Source: Nitrospira_G sp035457545
GTDB taxonomy: Bacteria > Nitrospirota > Nitrospiria > Nitrospirales > Nitrospiraceae
DNA length: 5,271 nucleotides
Direction of reading: 5' to 3'
Assembly (NCBI GenBank): GCA_035457545.1
Contig: DATIBM010000117.1
Span: 1 to 5,271, forward strand
The translations under genes and the position numbers were made by a program. The notes beneath the pieces were generated by a model, which had not been told where the DNA came from, ran no database searches, and saw only the letters and a list, made by a program, of their open reading frames with translations. Below, in pieces: positions 1 to 5,271 of the stretch. Every line of letters begins with the position of its first letter. The first letter of the stretch is position 1.

Positions 1-1
1 C

Positions 2-1150
2 ACGGACTGGTGGAGTCAGAAGCTGACCTTGGCCCAAGGGACCGAACGGTTCATGTCACGGAGCGGCCCGACCGGATTCAACGTGACGACCGGCCAACCG
101 ATTGTCCCGGATCCCTTCTGCGGCTTTCCCGCTCCGGCCGGATCCTGTTTTTTCCCCTTCACCGCCGACTTCAAAGCGATCAATCGCCGGTTGGAATGGC
201 AGCACAATGTCCAGATCGGCAAACCGCTCCTCTTGACGGCCGGGTACCAGTTCCGCGAGGAATTCGGAGACAACGCGCAGGATTTCGGCGCCGATTCGGC
301 CAAACGGCGGATCGCCTCCAATGCCGGATTCGCGCAGGCCCAGGTGAATCTCCAGGATCGATTGTTGCTGACCGCCGGCGTCCGATACGACAGCTATAAC
401 ACCTTCGGCGACGCCACCACCTACCGGGTGACCGCCGGATATGACCTCCATGAAACCGGGACGAAGTTCCGCGGCAGCTATGCCACAGGGTTCAAGGCTC
501 CCACCCTGAACGATTTGTTCTTTCAATCGGGCGGCTTTCCGGTCAGCAACCCGAATCTGAAACCGGAACGCAGCCAGAGTTTGGATGCGGGCATCGATCA
601 AAGCTTATGGAAAGGGCGCGTTCTGCTCAGCGGCGGATACTTCTGGAATCACTTCCGCGACTTGATCCAATTCCCATTATTAGGCGCGCCCTCCCTGTGC
701 CCGCCCGAGACGTTTGGCTTCTGTCCCGTGAACATCGCCGCGGCCAGAACGCAGGGGTGGGAGTTTTCCGGCAAGATCCGCCTGATGGACGGCCTGGAGC
801 TGAAGGCGCAATATACCAACACCCATGCGCGGGACCTGACGACCGGCAAACGCCTGGCTCGCTGGCCGGTTGACCAGGCCAGCGTCGGATTGGCATACCA
901 ACCGATCGCGCCGCTTCGCGTGTTTATCGATTACCGGTTTGTCGGCGCACGGAACAATGACATTGCCAACTCGCCGGGACAGCGCCTCGGCTCCTTCGGC
1001 GTGGTGAACGTCGCCGCGAGCTATGACCTCACCAAACGCTGGCAGATTTATGGTCGCATCGACAATCTGCTCGGCCAAGACTATGAAGAGATCTTGACCT
1101 TTGGGACGCCGATCCGCTCCGTCTTCGGAGGCATCAAGTTCACCTATTGA
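2..1150 (+). CDS. TonB-dependent outer-membrane receptor, C-terminal barrel (5' partial), probably BtuB-like cobalamin/corrinoid transporter
   Basis: The frame is open from the window edge to a TGA at 1148-1150, giving 382 residues of a family usually 600-700 long; the plug domain and TonB box lie upstream. The visible part is the beta-barrel, which would carry a substrate across the outer membrane using TonB energy. Family marks are alternating aromatic/polar strands, the motif NPNLKPERSQSLDAG (from base 548), NIAAARTQGWEFSG (from about 731), and a last strand of RIDNLLGQDYEE type ending GGIKFTY, with a terminal aromatic as expected for Bam-assembled barrels. Two close cysteine pairs (codons 119/146 and 698/722) sit in probable extracellular loops. 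cobQ starts 40 bases after the stop and an adenosyltransferase follows, so a corrinoid substrate is likely. Substrate is inferred from context; a siderophore or other ligand cannot be excluded from this fragment. The TTG at 29 is an internal codon, not the start. Confidence 0.92.
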   Translation, partial: TDWWSQKLTLAQGTERFMSRSGPTGFNVTTGQPIVPDPFCGFPAPAGSCFFPFTADFKAINRRLEWQHNVQIGKPLLLTAGYQFREEFGDNAQDFGADSAKRRIASNAGFAQAQVNLQDRLLLTAGVRYDSYNTFGDATTYRVTAGYDLHETGTKFRGSYATGFKAPTLNDLFFQSGGFPVSNPNLKPERSQSLDAGIDQSLWKGRVLLSGGYFWNHFRDLIQFPLLGAPSLCPPETFGFCPVNIAAARTQGWEFSGKIRLMDGLELKAQYTNTHARDLTTGKRLARWPVDQASVGLAYQPIAPLRVFIDYRFVGARNNDIANSPGQRLGSFGVVNVAASYDLTKRWQIYGRIDNLLGQDYEEILTFGTPIRSVFGGIKFTY

Positions 1151-1190
1151 CGTCCTGATCCGATCAACGTCACATCGTCGCAACGGAACC

Positions 1191-2753
1191 ATGAAATCCA
1201 GACAACCTCGGGCCAGGGCCATCGCCGTGTTGGGAACGGCCTCCGATGTCGGAAAGACCGCTGTCGCGGCGGGCTTGTGCCGGATCCTGGCCCGCCACGG
1301 CCTCCGCGTCGCTCCCTTCAAGGCCCAGAACATGGCGCTGAACTCGTTCGTCACGCCGGAGGGCGGGGAAATCGGACGGGCGCAGGCACTCCAAGCACAG
1401 GCCTGTGGATTGAACCCTCACGTGGATATGAATCCGATCCTACTGAAACCGGAATCCGACAGCCGTTCTCAGGTTATCGTTCGAGGTCAGGCTGTCCATT
1501 CATTGGATGCGCGCGCCTACTTTGCACGGCGAGACGAACTCTGGTCGATCGTGCGCGAGAGTTACGATCGCCTGGCCGTCACCTGCGAGGCGATCGTCAT
1601 CGAGGGAGCGGGGAGCGCCGCAGAGGTGAATCTCCGCGAGCATGACGTGGTCAACTGGCGGATGGCCCACTGGGCCGACGCCAAGGTCCTGCTCGTCGCG
1701 GACATCGATCGCGGAGGTGTATTCGCGCAAATGCTGGGGACCTTGGACCTGTTGGCACCAGACGAACGCCGCCGCGTGATCGGGCTTGTCGTCAACAAGT
1801 TTCGCGGCGACCCCCGACTGTTCGCCGATGGCCTACGGTATCTTGAATCCCGCACCGGGCTTCCCGTTTGGCTCGTGCCCTTTCTCCCGGATGCGCACCT
1901 CGACCAGGAAGACCGCCTGGACCTAGCCGCCTCCGCTCAACGAGCATTCTCGGATTCCGCTGTCAATGTGGCCGTGGTGCTGCTGCCCCGCCTGAGCAAC
2001 TTCACCGACTTCAATGTGCTCACCCGCGAGGAGGGCCTGAACCTCCGGTATGTCGCCGCTCCAGAGGAACTGAGTCATGCCGATGTCGTCATCCTTCCTG
2101 GCACGAAAAACAGCCTCGATGACCTTCGATATCTCGTTGAGCGGGGATTCGCGCCCGCTTTGAAGGCCCACGTGGACCGGGGAGGGGAGTTGATCGGCAT
2201 TTGCGGCGGCTATCAAATGATGGGCCAGCACATTCACGATCCGGACGGCCTCGAAGCAGGCGGGTCCTCGCCAGGCTTCGGCTTCCTGGGCATCCAGACG
2301 GAACTGAAATCGCCCAAGATCTGCCGGCGCATCCGGGGACGGGTGTCGGCTCTCGAAGGACTGGACGATTGCGTGATCGAGGGCTATGAAATCCACATGG
2401 GCCGGATCACCGGACCTACGAGGCCGCCCTGCTTTACGCTCCACCGTCCCGCGACCGATGGAGCATTTCGTTCGTGCGATGCCAGCCTGTCCGAGGAAGA
2501 AGGAACCTGGGCCTTCGGAGGCCGGGTGTGGGGCACGAGCATCCACGGCCTGTTCGACCATGCGTCGTTTCGGTTGGGATGGATGAACCGAGCCAGAACC
2601 AGAAAGGGCCTCCCGCCGATTGATTCTGCCACCCGTCTTTCCGCTTCCGTCTCTCTCGACAGGGCCTTAGACCAGTGGGCCGACCACCTCGAGCGCCATA
2701 TGAATCTCGCATCCATCATAGAACGCTTCGGGCGATCTTTTCCCAGAGGCTGA
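1191..2753 (+). CDS. cobQ: Cobyric acid synthase (glutamine-hydrolysing) CobQ/CbiP
   Basis: Cytoplasmic enzyme that amidates side chains b, d, e and g of adenosylcobyrinic acid a,c-diamide, using four glutamine and four ATP, to give adenosylcobyric acid. The 520-residue product is close to family length (about 480-520). The N-terminal dethiobiotin-synthetase-like ATPase domain shows a P-loop GTASDVGKT (15-23), PFKAQNMALNS (42-52), MNPILLKP (80-87), EGAGSAAEVNL (138-148), DIDRGG (171-176) and VVNKFRGD (about 200-207). After NFTDF (270-274) and LPGTKNS (302-308) comes a class I glutamine amidotransferase domain with nucleophile Cys338 in GICGGYQMMG and His452 in GTSIHGLFDH; GYEIHMG lies between. 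The reading frame stays open upstream to 1101 inside the receptor gene, but ATG 1191 is the first methionine and places the P-loop correctly. No strong Shine-Dalgarno precedes it, so translation may be coupled to the upstream gene. VVNWRMA, with Trp where many homologues have Met, is a minor variation. Confidence 0.96.
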   Translation: MKSRQPRARAIAVLGTASDVGKTAVAAGLCRILARHGLRVAPFKAQNMALNSFVTPEGGEIGRAQALQAQACGLNPHVDMNPILLKPESDSRSQVIVRGQAVHSLDARAYFARRDELWSIVRESYDRLAVTCEAIVIEGAGSAAEVNLREHDVVNWRMAHWADAKVLLVADIDRGGVFAQMLGTLDLLAPDERRRVIGLVVNKFRGDPRLFADGLRYLESRTGLPVWLVPFLPDAHLDQEDRLDLAASAQRAFSDSAVNVAVVLLPRLSNFTDFNVLTREEGLNLRYVAAPEELSHADVVILPGTKNSLDDLRYLVERGFAPALKAHVDRGGELIGICGGYQMMGQHIHDPDGLEAGGSSPGFGFLGIQTELKSPKICRRIRGRVSALEGLDDCVIEGYEIHMGRITGPTRPPCFTLHRPATDGAFRSCDASLSEEEGTWAFGGRVWGTSIHGLFDHASFRLGWMNRARTRKGLPPIDSATRLSASVSLDRALDQWADHLERHMNLASIIERFGRSFPRG

Positions 2754-2764
2754 GGCCAACCAGT

Positions 2765-2770
2765 GGAGGA
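2765..2770 (+). promoter_or_regulatory. Ribosome binding site of the adenosyltransferase gene
   Basis: GGAGGA, five bases before ATG 2776. It decides the start: a second in-frame ATG at 2797 precedes the usual family N-terminus (RITKVYTRTGD) but has no comparable site. Confidence 0.75.
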
Positions 2771-2775
2771 GACCG

Positions 2776-3393
2776 ATGAAGACGAGAAAACGGGGCATGC
2801 GGATCACCAAGGTCTATACCCGCACCGGCGACAAGGGGCGGACCAGGCTCGCCGGTGGCCAGCAGGTGTGGAAGGACAGCACACGGGTGGAGGCTTACGG
2901 GACCGTAGATGAACTCAATGCGGCCATCGGGGTGGTCCGTTCCTGCATGCAGTCCGGGCAGGGAGCCGGTCCGGACCTTGTGCGGGTGGATCGGGAGCTT
3001 GGATGGTTGCAAAACAAACTGTTCGATCTTGGGGCCGTGCTGGCAACAGCGCCGGGCCAGACCTTTCCGAACATGCCTCAGATTGCACAACAGGATGTCG
3101 CCCGTCTCGAGCGGCTCATCGATACCTGCCACGAGGACTTGCCGCCGCTCAAAGAGTTTCTCCTTCCGGGTGGCAGCCTCGTGCCAAGCCTGCTGCATTT
3201 GGCGCGGACGATTTGCCGACGGGCCGAACGTCACTGTGTTCGGCTCTCCCGTGAGGAGCCCGCCGACGGCATGACCATCATCTTTCTCAACCGGCTAAGC
3301 GACACGTTCTTTGTGCTGGCCCGGTGGATCGCCCACCGCCGCCGCGAACCCGAAGTCCTCTGGGATCGCCATCCACCAACCCGGACGACGTAG
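2776..3393 (+). CDS. pduO: PduO-type ATP:corrinoid adenosyltransferase (cob(I)yrinic acid a,c-diamide adenosyltransferase)
   Basis: Transfers the 5'-deoxyadenosyl group of ATP to Co(I) corrinoid, making the adenosyl form that CobQ uses, or adenosylcobalamin from salvaged B12; acts in the cytoplasm, as a trimer in known homologues. The product is 205 residues, about family length. Visible motifs are the N-terminal ATP-binding segment VYTRTGDKGRTRLAGG (13-28), RVEAYGTVDELNAAIG (37-52), FLLPGGS (128-134), RTICRRAER (144-152) and FLNRLSD (170-176). By family comparison Arg144, Arg148, Arg149 and Glu151 match the human MMAB cluster RAVCRRAER, where disease mutations fall. The ATP loop reads GDKGRT rather than the commoner GDDGTT. 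It follows cobQ by 22 bases, so it is probably co-transcribed and serves the same pathway. The family is unrelated in fold to CobA/BtuR, although databases often use the name CobO for both. The gene is intact, with a highly basic N-terminal KTRKRG extension before the conserved core. Confidence 0.95.
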   Translation: MKTRKRGMRITKVYTRTGDKGRTRLAGGQQVWKDSTRVEAYGTVDELNAAIGVVRSCMQSGQGAGPDLVRVDRELGWLQNKLFDLGAVLATAPGQTFPNMPQIAQQDVARLERLIDTCHEDLPPLKEFLLPGGSLVPSLLHLARTICRRAERHCVRLSREEPADGMTIIFLNRLSDTFFVLARWIAHRRREPEVLWDRHPPTRTT

Positions 3394-3448
3394 ATCTGCG
3401 GTCGATCCTGCCCCGATTCTGAGTCGCCTCTCCGGCACTCCCTCCGCT

Positions 3449-3489
3449 CAGTCCAGGCCACGTCCGGCGTGTGACGGACAGGCGGACTG
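3449..3489 (+). terminator. Imperfect hairpin after the corrinoid operon, possible terminator without U-tract
   Basis: Three nested pairings can be read: CAGTCC (3449-3454) with GGACTG (3484-3489), GCC (3457-3459) with GGC (3481-3483), and GTCCG (3462-3466) with CGGAC (3475-3479). They total 14 base pairs, with small internal loops and an 8-base terminal loop. It starts 56 bases after the adenosyltransferase stop. The following bases, GCCCATAGAG, contain no run of T, so a classical intrinsic terminator is not shown; the hairpin may stabilise the 3' end of the mRNA or be chance in GC-rich DNA. Confidence 0.35.
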
Positions 3490-3524
3490 GCCCATAGAGC
3501 CGTGGGCGAACGCCGTCCACGTAT

Positions 3525-3550
3525 TTGACAGATACGGATTATCTGATAAT
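3525..3550 (+). promoter_or_regulatory. Candidate sigma70-type promoter for the haem protein gene
   Basis: A perfect -35 box TTGACA (3525-3530) is followed after 14 bases by GATAAT (3545-3550), one mismatch from TATAAT. The spacer is shorter than the usual 16-18, which weakens the call or suggests the promoter needs an activator. The AT-rich patch stands out from the GC-rich surroundings and lies about 100 bases before ATG 3650, so a leader of roughly 90 bases would follow. Confidence 0.4.
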
Positions 3551-3551
3551 C
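3537..3551. promoter_or_regulatory. Perfect 15-base palindrome, candidate operator
   Basis: GATTATC-T-GATAATC has seven-base arms that are exact reverse complements around one central base. It overlaps the candidate -10 box, the position expected for a repressor or another dimeric regulator. I cannot assign a regulator family: the flank ends in ATCAA, like half of an FNR/CRP-type site, but the matching TTGAT half is absent at the correct spacing. Confidence 0.45.
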
Positions 3552-3637
3552 AAGTCTAGTGACGTCGTTGTGCGTTGAACCCCATTACCGCCGCTCCTGA
3601 CCGCTTTGGTGCCTATCGTGGCCATCGCCGTCCTGTG

Positions 3638-3645
3638 AAGGAGGA
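3638..3645 (+). promoter_or_regulatory. Strong ribosome binding site of the haem protein gene
   Basis: AAGGAGGA, with its GGAGG core five bases before ATG 3650. It fixes the start: the frame is open further upstream to 3575, but only the 3650 start has this site and puts a signal peptide at the very N-terminus. Confidence 0.85.
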
Positions 3646-3649
3646 TTCC

Positions 3650-4384
3650 ATGATCACCCCGCGAGCAATGCTCTGTGCCTGTCTGATCGCCTGGGCCGCC
3701 GTCGTCGGAGCCGGCTCACCGGCATGGGCCACTGACGAAGCCGAAACGAGCGAGCTACTTATCAAGATGGTCAAGGCGGGCCGGGCGACCGTCTCCGAAC
3801 ATCAGGAATTGATCAACGACGCCTCCAAGGGCAACAAGGGATTTACGGGAGATTTCCTGGCGGAACAGGTCATCACCCGCTTCCGGAACCAAACCAAGAT
3901 CGACCTGACGCGCCCCACCAATCTGCCTCAGGCCAATGTCCTGTTGAGCCTGCTTGAGGCCGAACGGGAGGTTGTCGACGAAGCACAGATCGTCATCAAC
4001 AAGCAGGGCGTCGGATTCAAGGGCTTCCTGCCCGCCGTCTTTGCGCGCAAGACCGGAGAACGGTTCTATCGGAAGACCGGCATCCGCATCAAATTGACCG
4101 GCATCGACTATCGCAATCCGAACAACCGTCCCGATGAGTTCGAGTCGGAGGTGCTCAAACTGTTCTCCGACACCCGGCATCCGAAGGGACAACCCTATGC
4201 CAAAGCGACCATGTTGAACGGCAAACCGGTCTATCGGCTGATGGACCCGGAATATGCCGGCCCATCGTGCCTGTCCTGTCACGGCAATCCAAAGGGCGAA
4301 CGGGACATCACCGGCATGCGAAAGGAAGGCTGGAAGGAAGGAGAACTGGCGGGAGCTCTGAGCATTGTCTATCCCATGAGATAA
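3650..4384 (+). CDS. Periplasmic single-haem c-type protein, DUF3365/Tll0287-like domain
   Basis: The 244-residue product is exported and probably binds one covalent haem. Residues 1-27 form a Sec signal peptide: a hydrophobic core LCACLIAWAAVVGAG and an AWA cleavage site before Thr28. The haem motif CLSCH is at 207-211, followed by GNPKGE. Other marks of the DUF3365/Tll0287-like family are RNPNNRPDEFE (155-165) and a C-terminal GELAGALSIVYPMR, typical of this PAS-like haem fold. In other proteins the domain is found alone or as the periplasmic sensor of chemoreceptors and kinases, and a redox or gas-sensing role is proposed. Here no transmembrane anchor or signalling domain follows, so it would be a soluble periplasmic protein. 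The N-terminal half contains a gapless tandem repeat (about 37-84 and 98-145; see findings). A response regulator starts 71 bases downstream, with cheW after it, suggesting sensory input, though an electron-transfer role is also possible. Identification as a c-type haem protein is firm; the signalling role is inference. Confidence 0.9.
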   Translation: MITPRAMLCACLIAWAAVVGAGSPAWATDEAETSELLIKMVKAGRATVSEHQELINDASKGNKGFTGDFLAEQVITRFRNQTKIDLTRPTNLPQANVLLSLLEAEREVVDEAQIVINKQGVGFKGFLPAVFARKTGERFYRKTGIRIKLTGIDYRNPNNRPDEFESEVLKLFSDTRHPKGQPYAKATMLNGKPVYRLMDPEYAGPSCLSCHGNPKGERDITGMRKEGWKEGELAGALSIVYPMR

Positions 4385-4455
4385 GCGTGATCCGCCATCT
4401 GATAACCGTTGTGCGCGTGATTTTCTAACCACGTTTATTCACGAAGGAGGCATTC
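4385..4455 (+). other. Short leader between the haem protein and receiver genes
   Basis: The 71 bases include ATCTGATAA (4397-4405) and CGTTGTGCG (4407-4415), both also present in the leader of the haem gene (3541-3549 and 3566-3574). No convincing -35/-10 pair and no terminator hairpin is visible, so read-through from the haem gene is possible. Confidence 0.4.
4444..4450 (+). promoter_or_regulatory. Strong ribosome binding site of the receiver gene
   Basis: AAGGAGG, five bases before ATG 4456; near-identical in sequence and spacing to the site of the haem protein gene. Confidence 0.85.
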
Positions 4456-4818
4456 ATGAGCAAGATCGTGGTCTGCGATGATTCCTACTCCGAACTGCAA
4501 ATCATCGAGGGGTACCTGAAAGCCGCCAACCATACCGTCGTCACGTATCCCAACACCGATAAGCTCGAGGACAAGTTGGCGGCGGAAAAGCCGGATTTGG
4601 TCATCCTCGATGTGGTCATGCCGGGCCGGAACGGCTTCCAAGCCTGCCGCGACCTAAAGAACGACGACCGGTTCAAACACATTCCGGTCGTCCTCTGTAC
4701 TTCTAAAGGACAGGACAGCGACAAGTTTTGGGGCGAACAACAGGGAGCCAACGGCTACGTCGTGAAACCGTTCAAAGCGGAGGACCTCCTGGCCGCCGTG
4801 AAACGGGCGATGCATTGA
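4456..4818 (+). CDS. Single-domain response regulator, CheY/PilH-like
   Basis: A 120-residue stand-alone receiver domain with no output domain. It would take a phosphoryl group from a CheA-type histidine kinase and act through protein contacts in the cytoplasm. The full receiver signature is present: acidic pair Asp8-Asp9 in VVCDDS, phospho-acceptor Asp52 in LVILDVVMPGRNGF, Thr82 in the CTSKGQDSD loop, Tyr101 at the aromatic switch position and Lys104 in VVKPF. The stretch KFWGEQQGANGY (90-101) resembles the WGxxQGA segment of PilH/PilG-type regulators of twitching or phototaxis systems more than flagellar CheY, and a cheW gene starts 51 bases after the stop. A Pil-Chp-like or other chemosensory array is therefore the likely setting. 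The kinase and receptor genes are not in the window, so the output (type IV pili, flagellum, c-di-GMP) is not shown. All catalytic residues are intact. Confidence 0.94.
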   Translation: MSKIVVCDDSYSELQIIEGYLKAANHTVVTYPNTDKLEDKLAAEKPDLVILDVVMPGRNGFQACRDLKNDDRFKHIPVVLCTSKGQDSDKFWGEQQGANGYVVKPFKAEDLLAAVKRAMH

Positions 4819-4839
4819 CCGCCGCCCGCCAGCAGGATC

Positions 4840-4863
4840 ATGACAGCGCAGGAGCGGCTTTGA
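4840..4863 (+). other. Seven-codon upstream ORF in frame with cheW
   Basis: ATG at 4840 opens a frame encoding MTAQERL and closes with TGA at 4861-4863, six bases before the cheW ATG and in the same frame. A possible AGGA (4834-4837) lies only two bases ahead of it, and GGAG (4851-4854) falls inside it. It could couple translation to cheW or be chance; at this length the support is weak. Confidence 0.2.
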
Positions 4864-4869
4864 TCAGCC

Positions 4870-5271
4870 ATGGCACAGATTGACGTCCCCGTTCTCTCCA
4901 CGACGGCCGCCACCGCGTCCGCGCACACCTTCCGCGCCTGTCTCTTCGTCATCGCGGGTGAATGGCTTGCCATCGATCTGCGGTATGTGCGGGAGGTGTT
5001 CCCCATCGAGTCCGTGACCCCCGTCCCGAAGATGCCGTCCGTGCTCGTCGGCGTGGCGAACCTGCGGGGCACCGTCATGCCGCTGGTGGATATGCGGCCG
5101 GCGTTGGGATTGCCGCCCGCCCCTGTTCCCCAAAAACTCGCCGTGGTGATCAGACATGGCTCTCAACAAGCCGGTCTCTTGATCGACGACGTGCCCCAGA
5201 TTCGCACCCTGTCGGCGGACGCCTTGCTCACACCACCGACACAACCCGACCGGAGCGCACAGCCGTTCATT
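4870..5271 (+). CDS. cheW: CheW-like chemotaxis coupling protein (3' partial)
   Basis: The open frame starts at ATG 4870 and runs off the window after 134 residues, of an expected 150-180. It has no stop within the window. CheW is a cytoplasmic scaffold of two SH3-like subdomains that links chemoreceptors to the CheA kinase. Visible features are a low-complexity Ala/Thr/Ser start (9-18), the first core strand FRACLFVIAGEWLAIDL (21-37), VREVFPIESVTPVP (40-53), and the hallmark GVANLRGTVMPLVDMR (61-76), whose Arg66 matches the receptor-binding arginine of E. coli CheW. VIRHGSQQAGLLIDDV (about 93-108) is the family's typical later strand pair. The in-frame TGA at 4861 excludes a longer N-terminus. 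The Shine-Dalgarno is poor: the nearest candidate, GGAG 4851-4854, is 15 bases away. It follows the receiver gene closely, so both probably belong to one chemosensory operon with receptor and CheA genes expected further downstream. Confidence 0.93.
   Translation, partial: MAQIDVPVLSTTAATASAHTFRACLFVIAGEWLAIDLRYVREVFPIESVTPVPKMPSVLVGVANLRGTVMPLVDMRPALGLPPAPVPQKLAVVIRHGSQQAGLLIDDVPQIRTLSADALLTPPTQPDRSAQPFI

Larger units (their letters stand above)
3394..3649 (+). other. Intergenic region between the corrinoid operon and the haem-sensor block
   Basis: These 256 bases contain no supportable gene. The first half is GC-rich and holds an imperfect hairpin (3449-3489). A shorter inverted repeat, CGTGG (3501-3505) with CCACG (3517-3521), comes next. 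From 3521 to 3556 the sequence becomes AT-rich, with a TTGACA box and a 15-base palindrome. The last 12 bases carry the ribosome binding site of the haem protein gene. This is the largest non-coding gap in the window and the natural boundary between two transcription units. I looked for a tRNA and for a cobalamin riboswitch and found neither. Confidence 0.7.

Noticed and set aside
1101..1190. N-terminal extension of cobQ into the receptor gene
   Set aside because: The extra 30 residues would overlap the receptor's last strands, show no homology, and push the P-loop away from the N-terminus where the family has it.
680..1354. Long minus-strand open frame (224 codons) opposite the receptor and cobQ start
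   Set aside because: It lies antisense to two well-supported genes, has no recognisable domain, and its residues mirror the codon pattern of the sense genes in GC-rich DNA.
1923..2561. Minus-strand open frame (212 codons) opposite cobQ
   Set aside because: It is a shadow of the glutaminase-domain coding sequence; no family motif or ribosome binding site supports it.
3540..3553. FNR/CRP-type site overlapping the palindrome
   Set aside because: Only the ATCAA half is present; the opposite half reads TATCT instead of TTGAT, so the assignment is not supported.
3575..3649. Earlier start for the haem protein
   Set aside because: It would bury the signal peptide behind 25 polar residues and ignore the AAGGAGGA placed before ATG 3650.
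3728..3734. GCCACTG, the core of the cobalamin-riboswitch B12 box, near a B12 operon
   Set aside because: It lies inside the haem protein coding sequence at the signal-peptide cleavage site, downstream of the B12 genes, with none of the other conserved riboswitch segments around it; chance match.
3755..4432. Minus-strand open frame (225 codons) opposite the haem protein gene
   Set aside because: The sense strand has a signal peptide, CxxCH and a strong ribosome binding site; the antisense product matches nothing I recognise.
1..5271. CRISPR array, insertion sequence, tRNA or rRNA
   Set aside because: I saw no regularly spaced repeats, terminal inverted repeats with a transposase, or tRNA-like cloverleaf on either strand.

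Overview
The window is about 60% GC and tightly packed, with every recognisable gene on the plus strand. It reads as a chromosomal segment of a Gram-negative (diderm) bacterium: it has an outer-membrane TonB-dependent barrel, a Sec signal peptide ahead of a periplasmic c-type haem protein, and Pil-Chp-style chemosensory genes. The protein style and the combination of genes remind me of Nitrospira (Nitrospirota), but that is an impression; nothing here proves the taxon.

Region 1 (1-3393) is a probable three-gene corrinoid operon. It starts with the C-terminal part of a TonB-dependent receptor (5' end outside the window). After a 40-base gap comes cobQ (cobyric acid synthase), and after a 22-base gap a PduO-type corrinoid adenosyltransferase. 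The last two catalyse consecutive late steps of adenosylcobalamin synthesis: adenosylation of the cobalt, then amidation of side chains b, d, e and g. The receptor next to them is most simply a cobalamin/corrinoid importer (BtuB-like), an inference from neighbours and from the style of its C-terminal strands.

Region 2 (3394-3649) is a 256-base non-coding gap. It holds an imperfect 14-pair hairpin without a U-tract (3449-3489), then an AT-rich island with a TTGACA box and a perfect 15-base palindrome (3537-3551) over the candidate -10 element. It looks like the end of one transcription unit and the start of the next.

Region 3 (3650-5271) is a sensory block: an exported single-haem protein of the DUF3365/Tll0287-like family (CxxCH at residues 207-211), a stand-alone CheY/PilH-like receiver, and the first 134 residues of a CheW coupling protein that runs off the window. 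The receiver and CheW probably belong to a chemosensory cluster continuing downstream. The haem protein may supply a periplasmic redox or gas input to it, but that link rests only on adjacency. The least expected features are a gapless tandem duplication inside the haem protein's N-terminal half and two 9-base words shared by the leaders of the haem and receiver genes.
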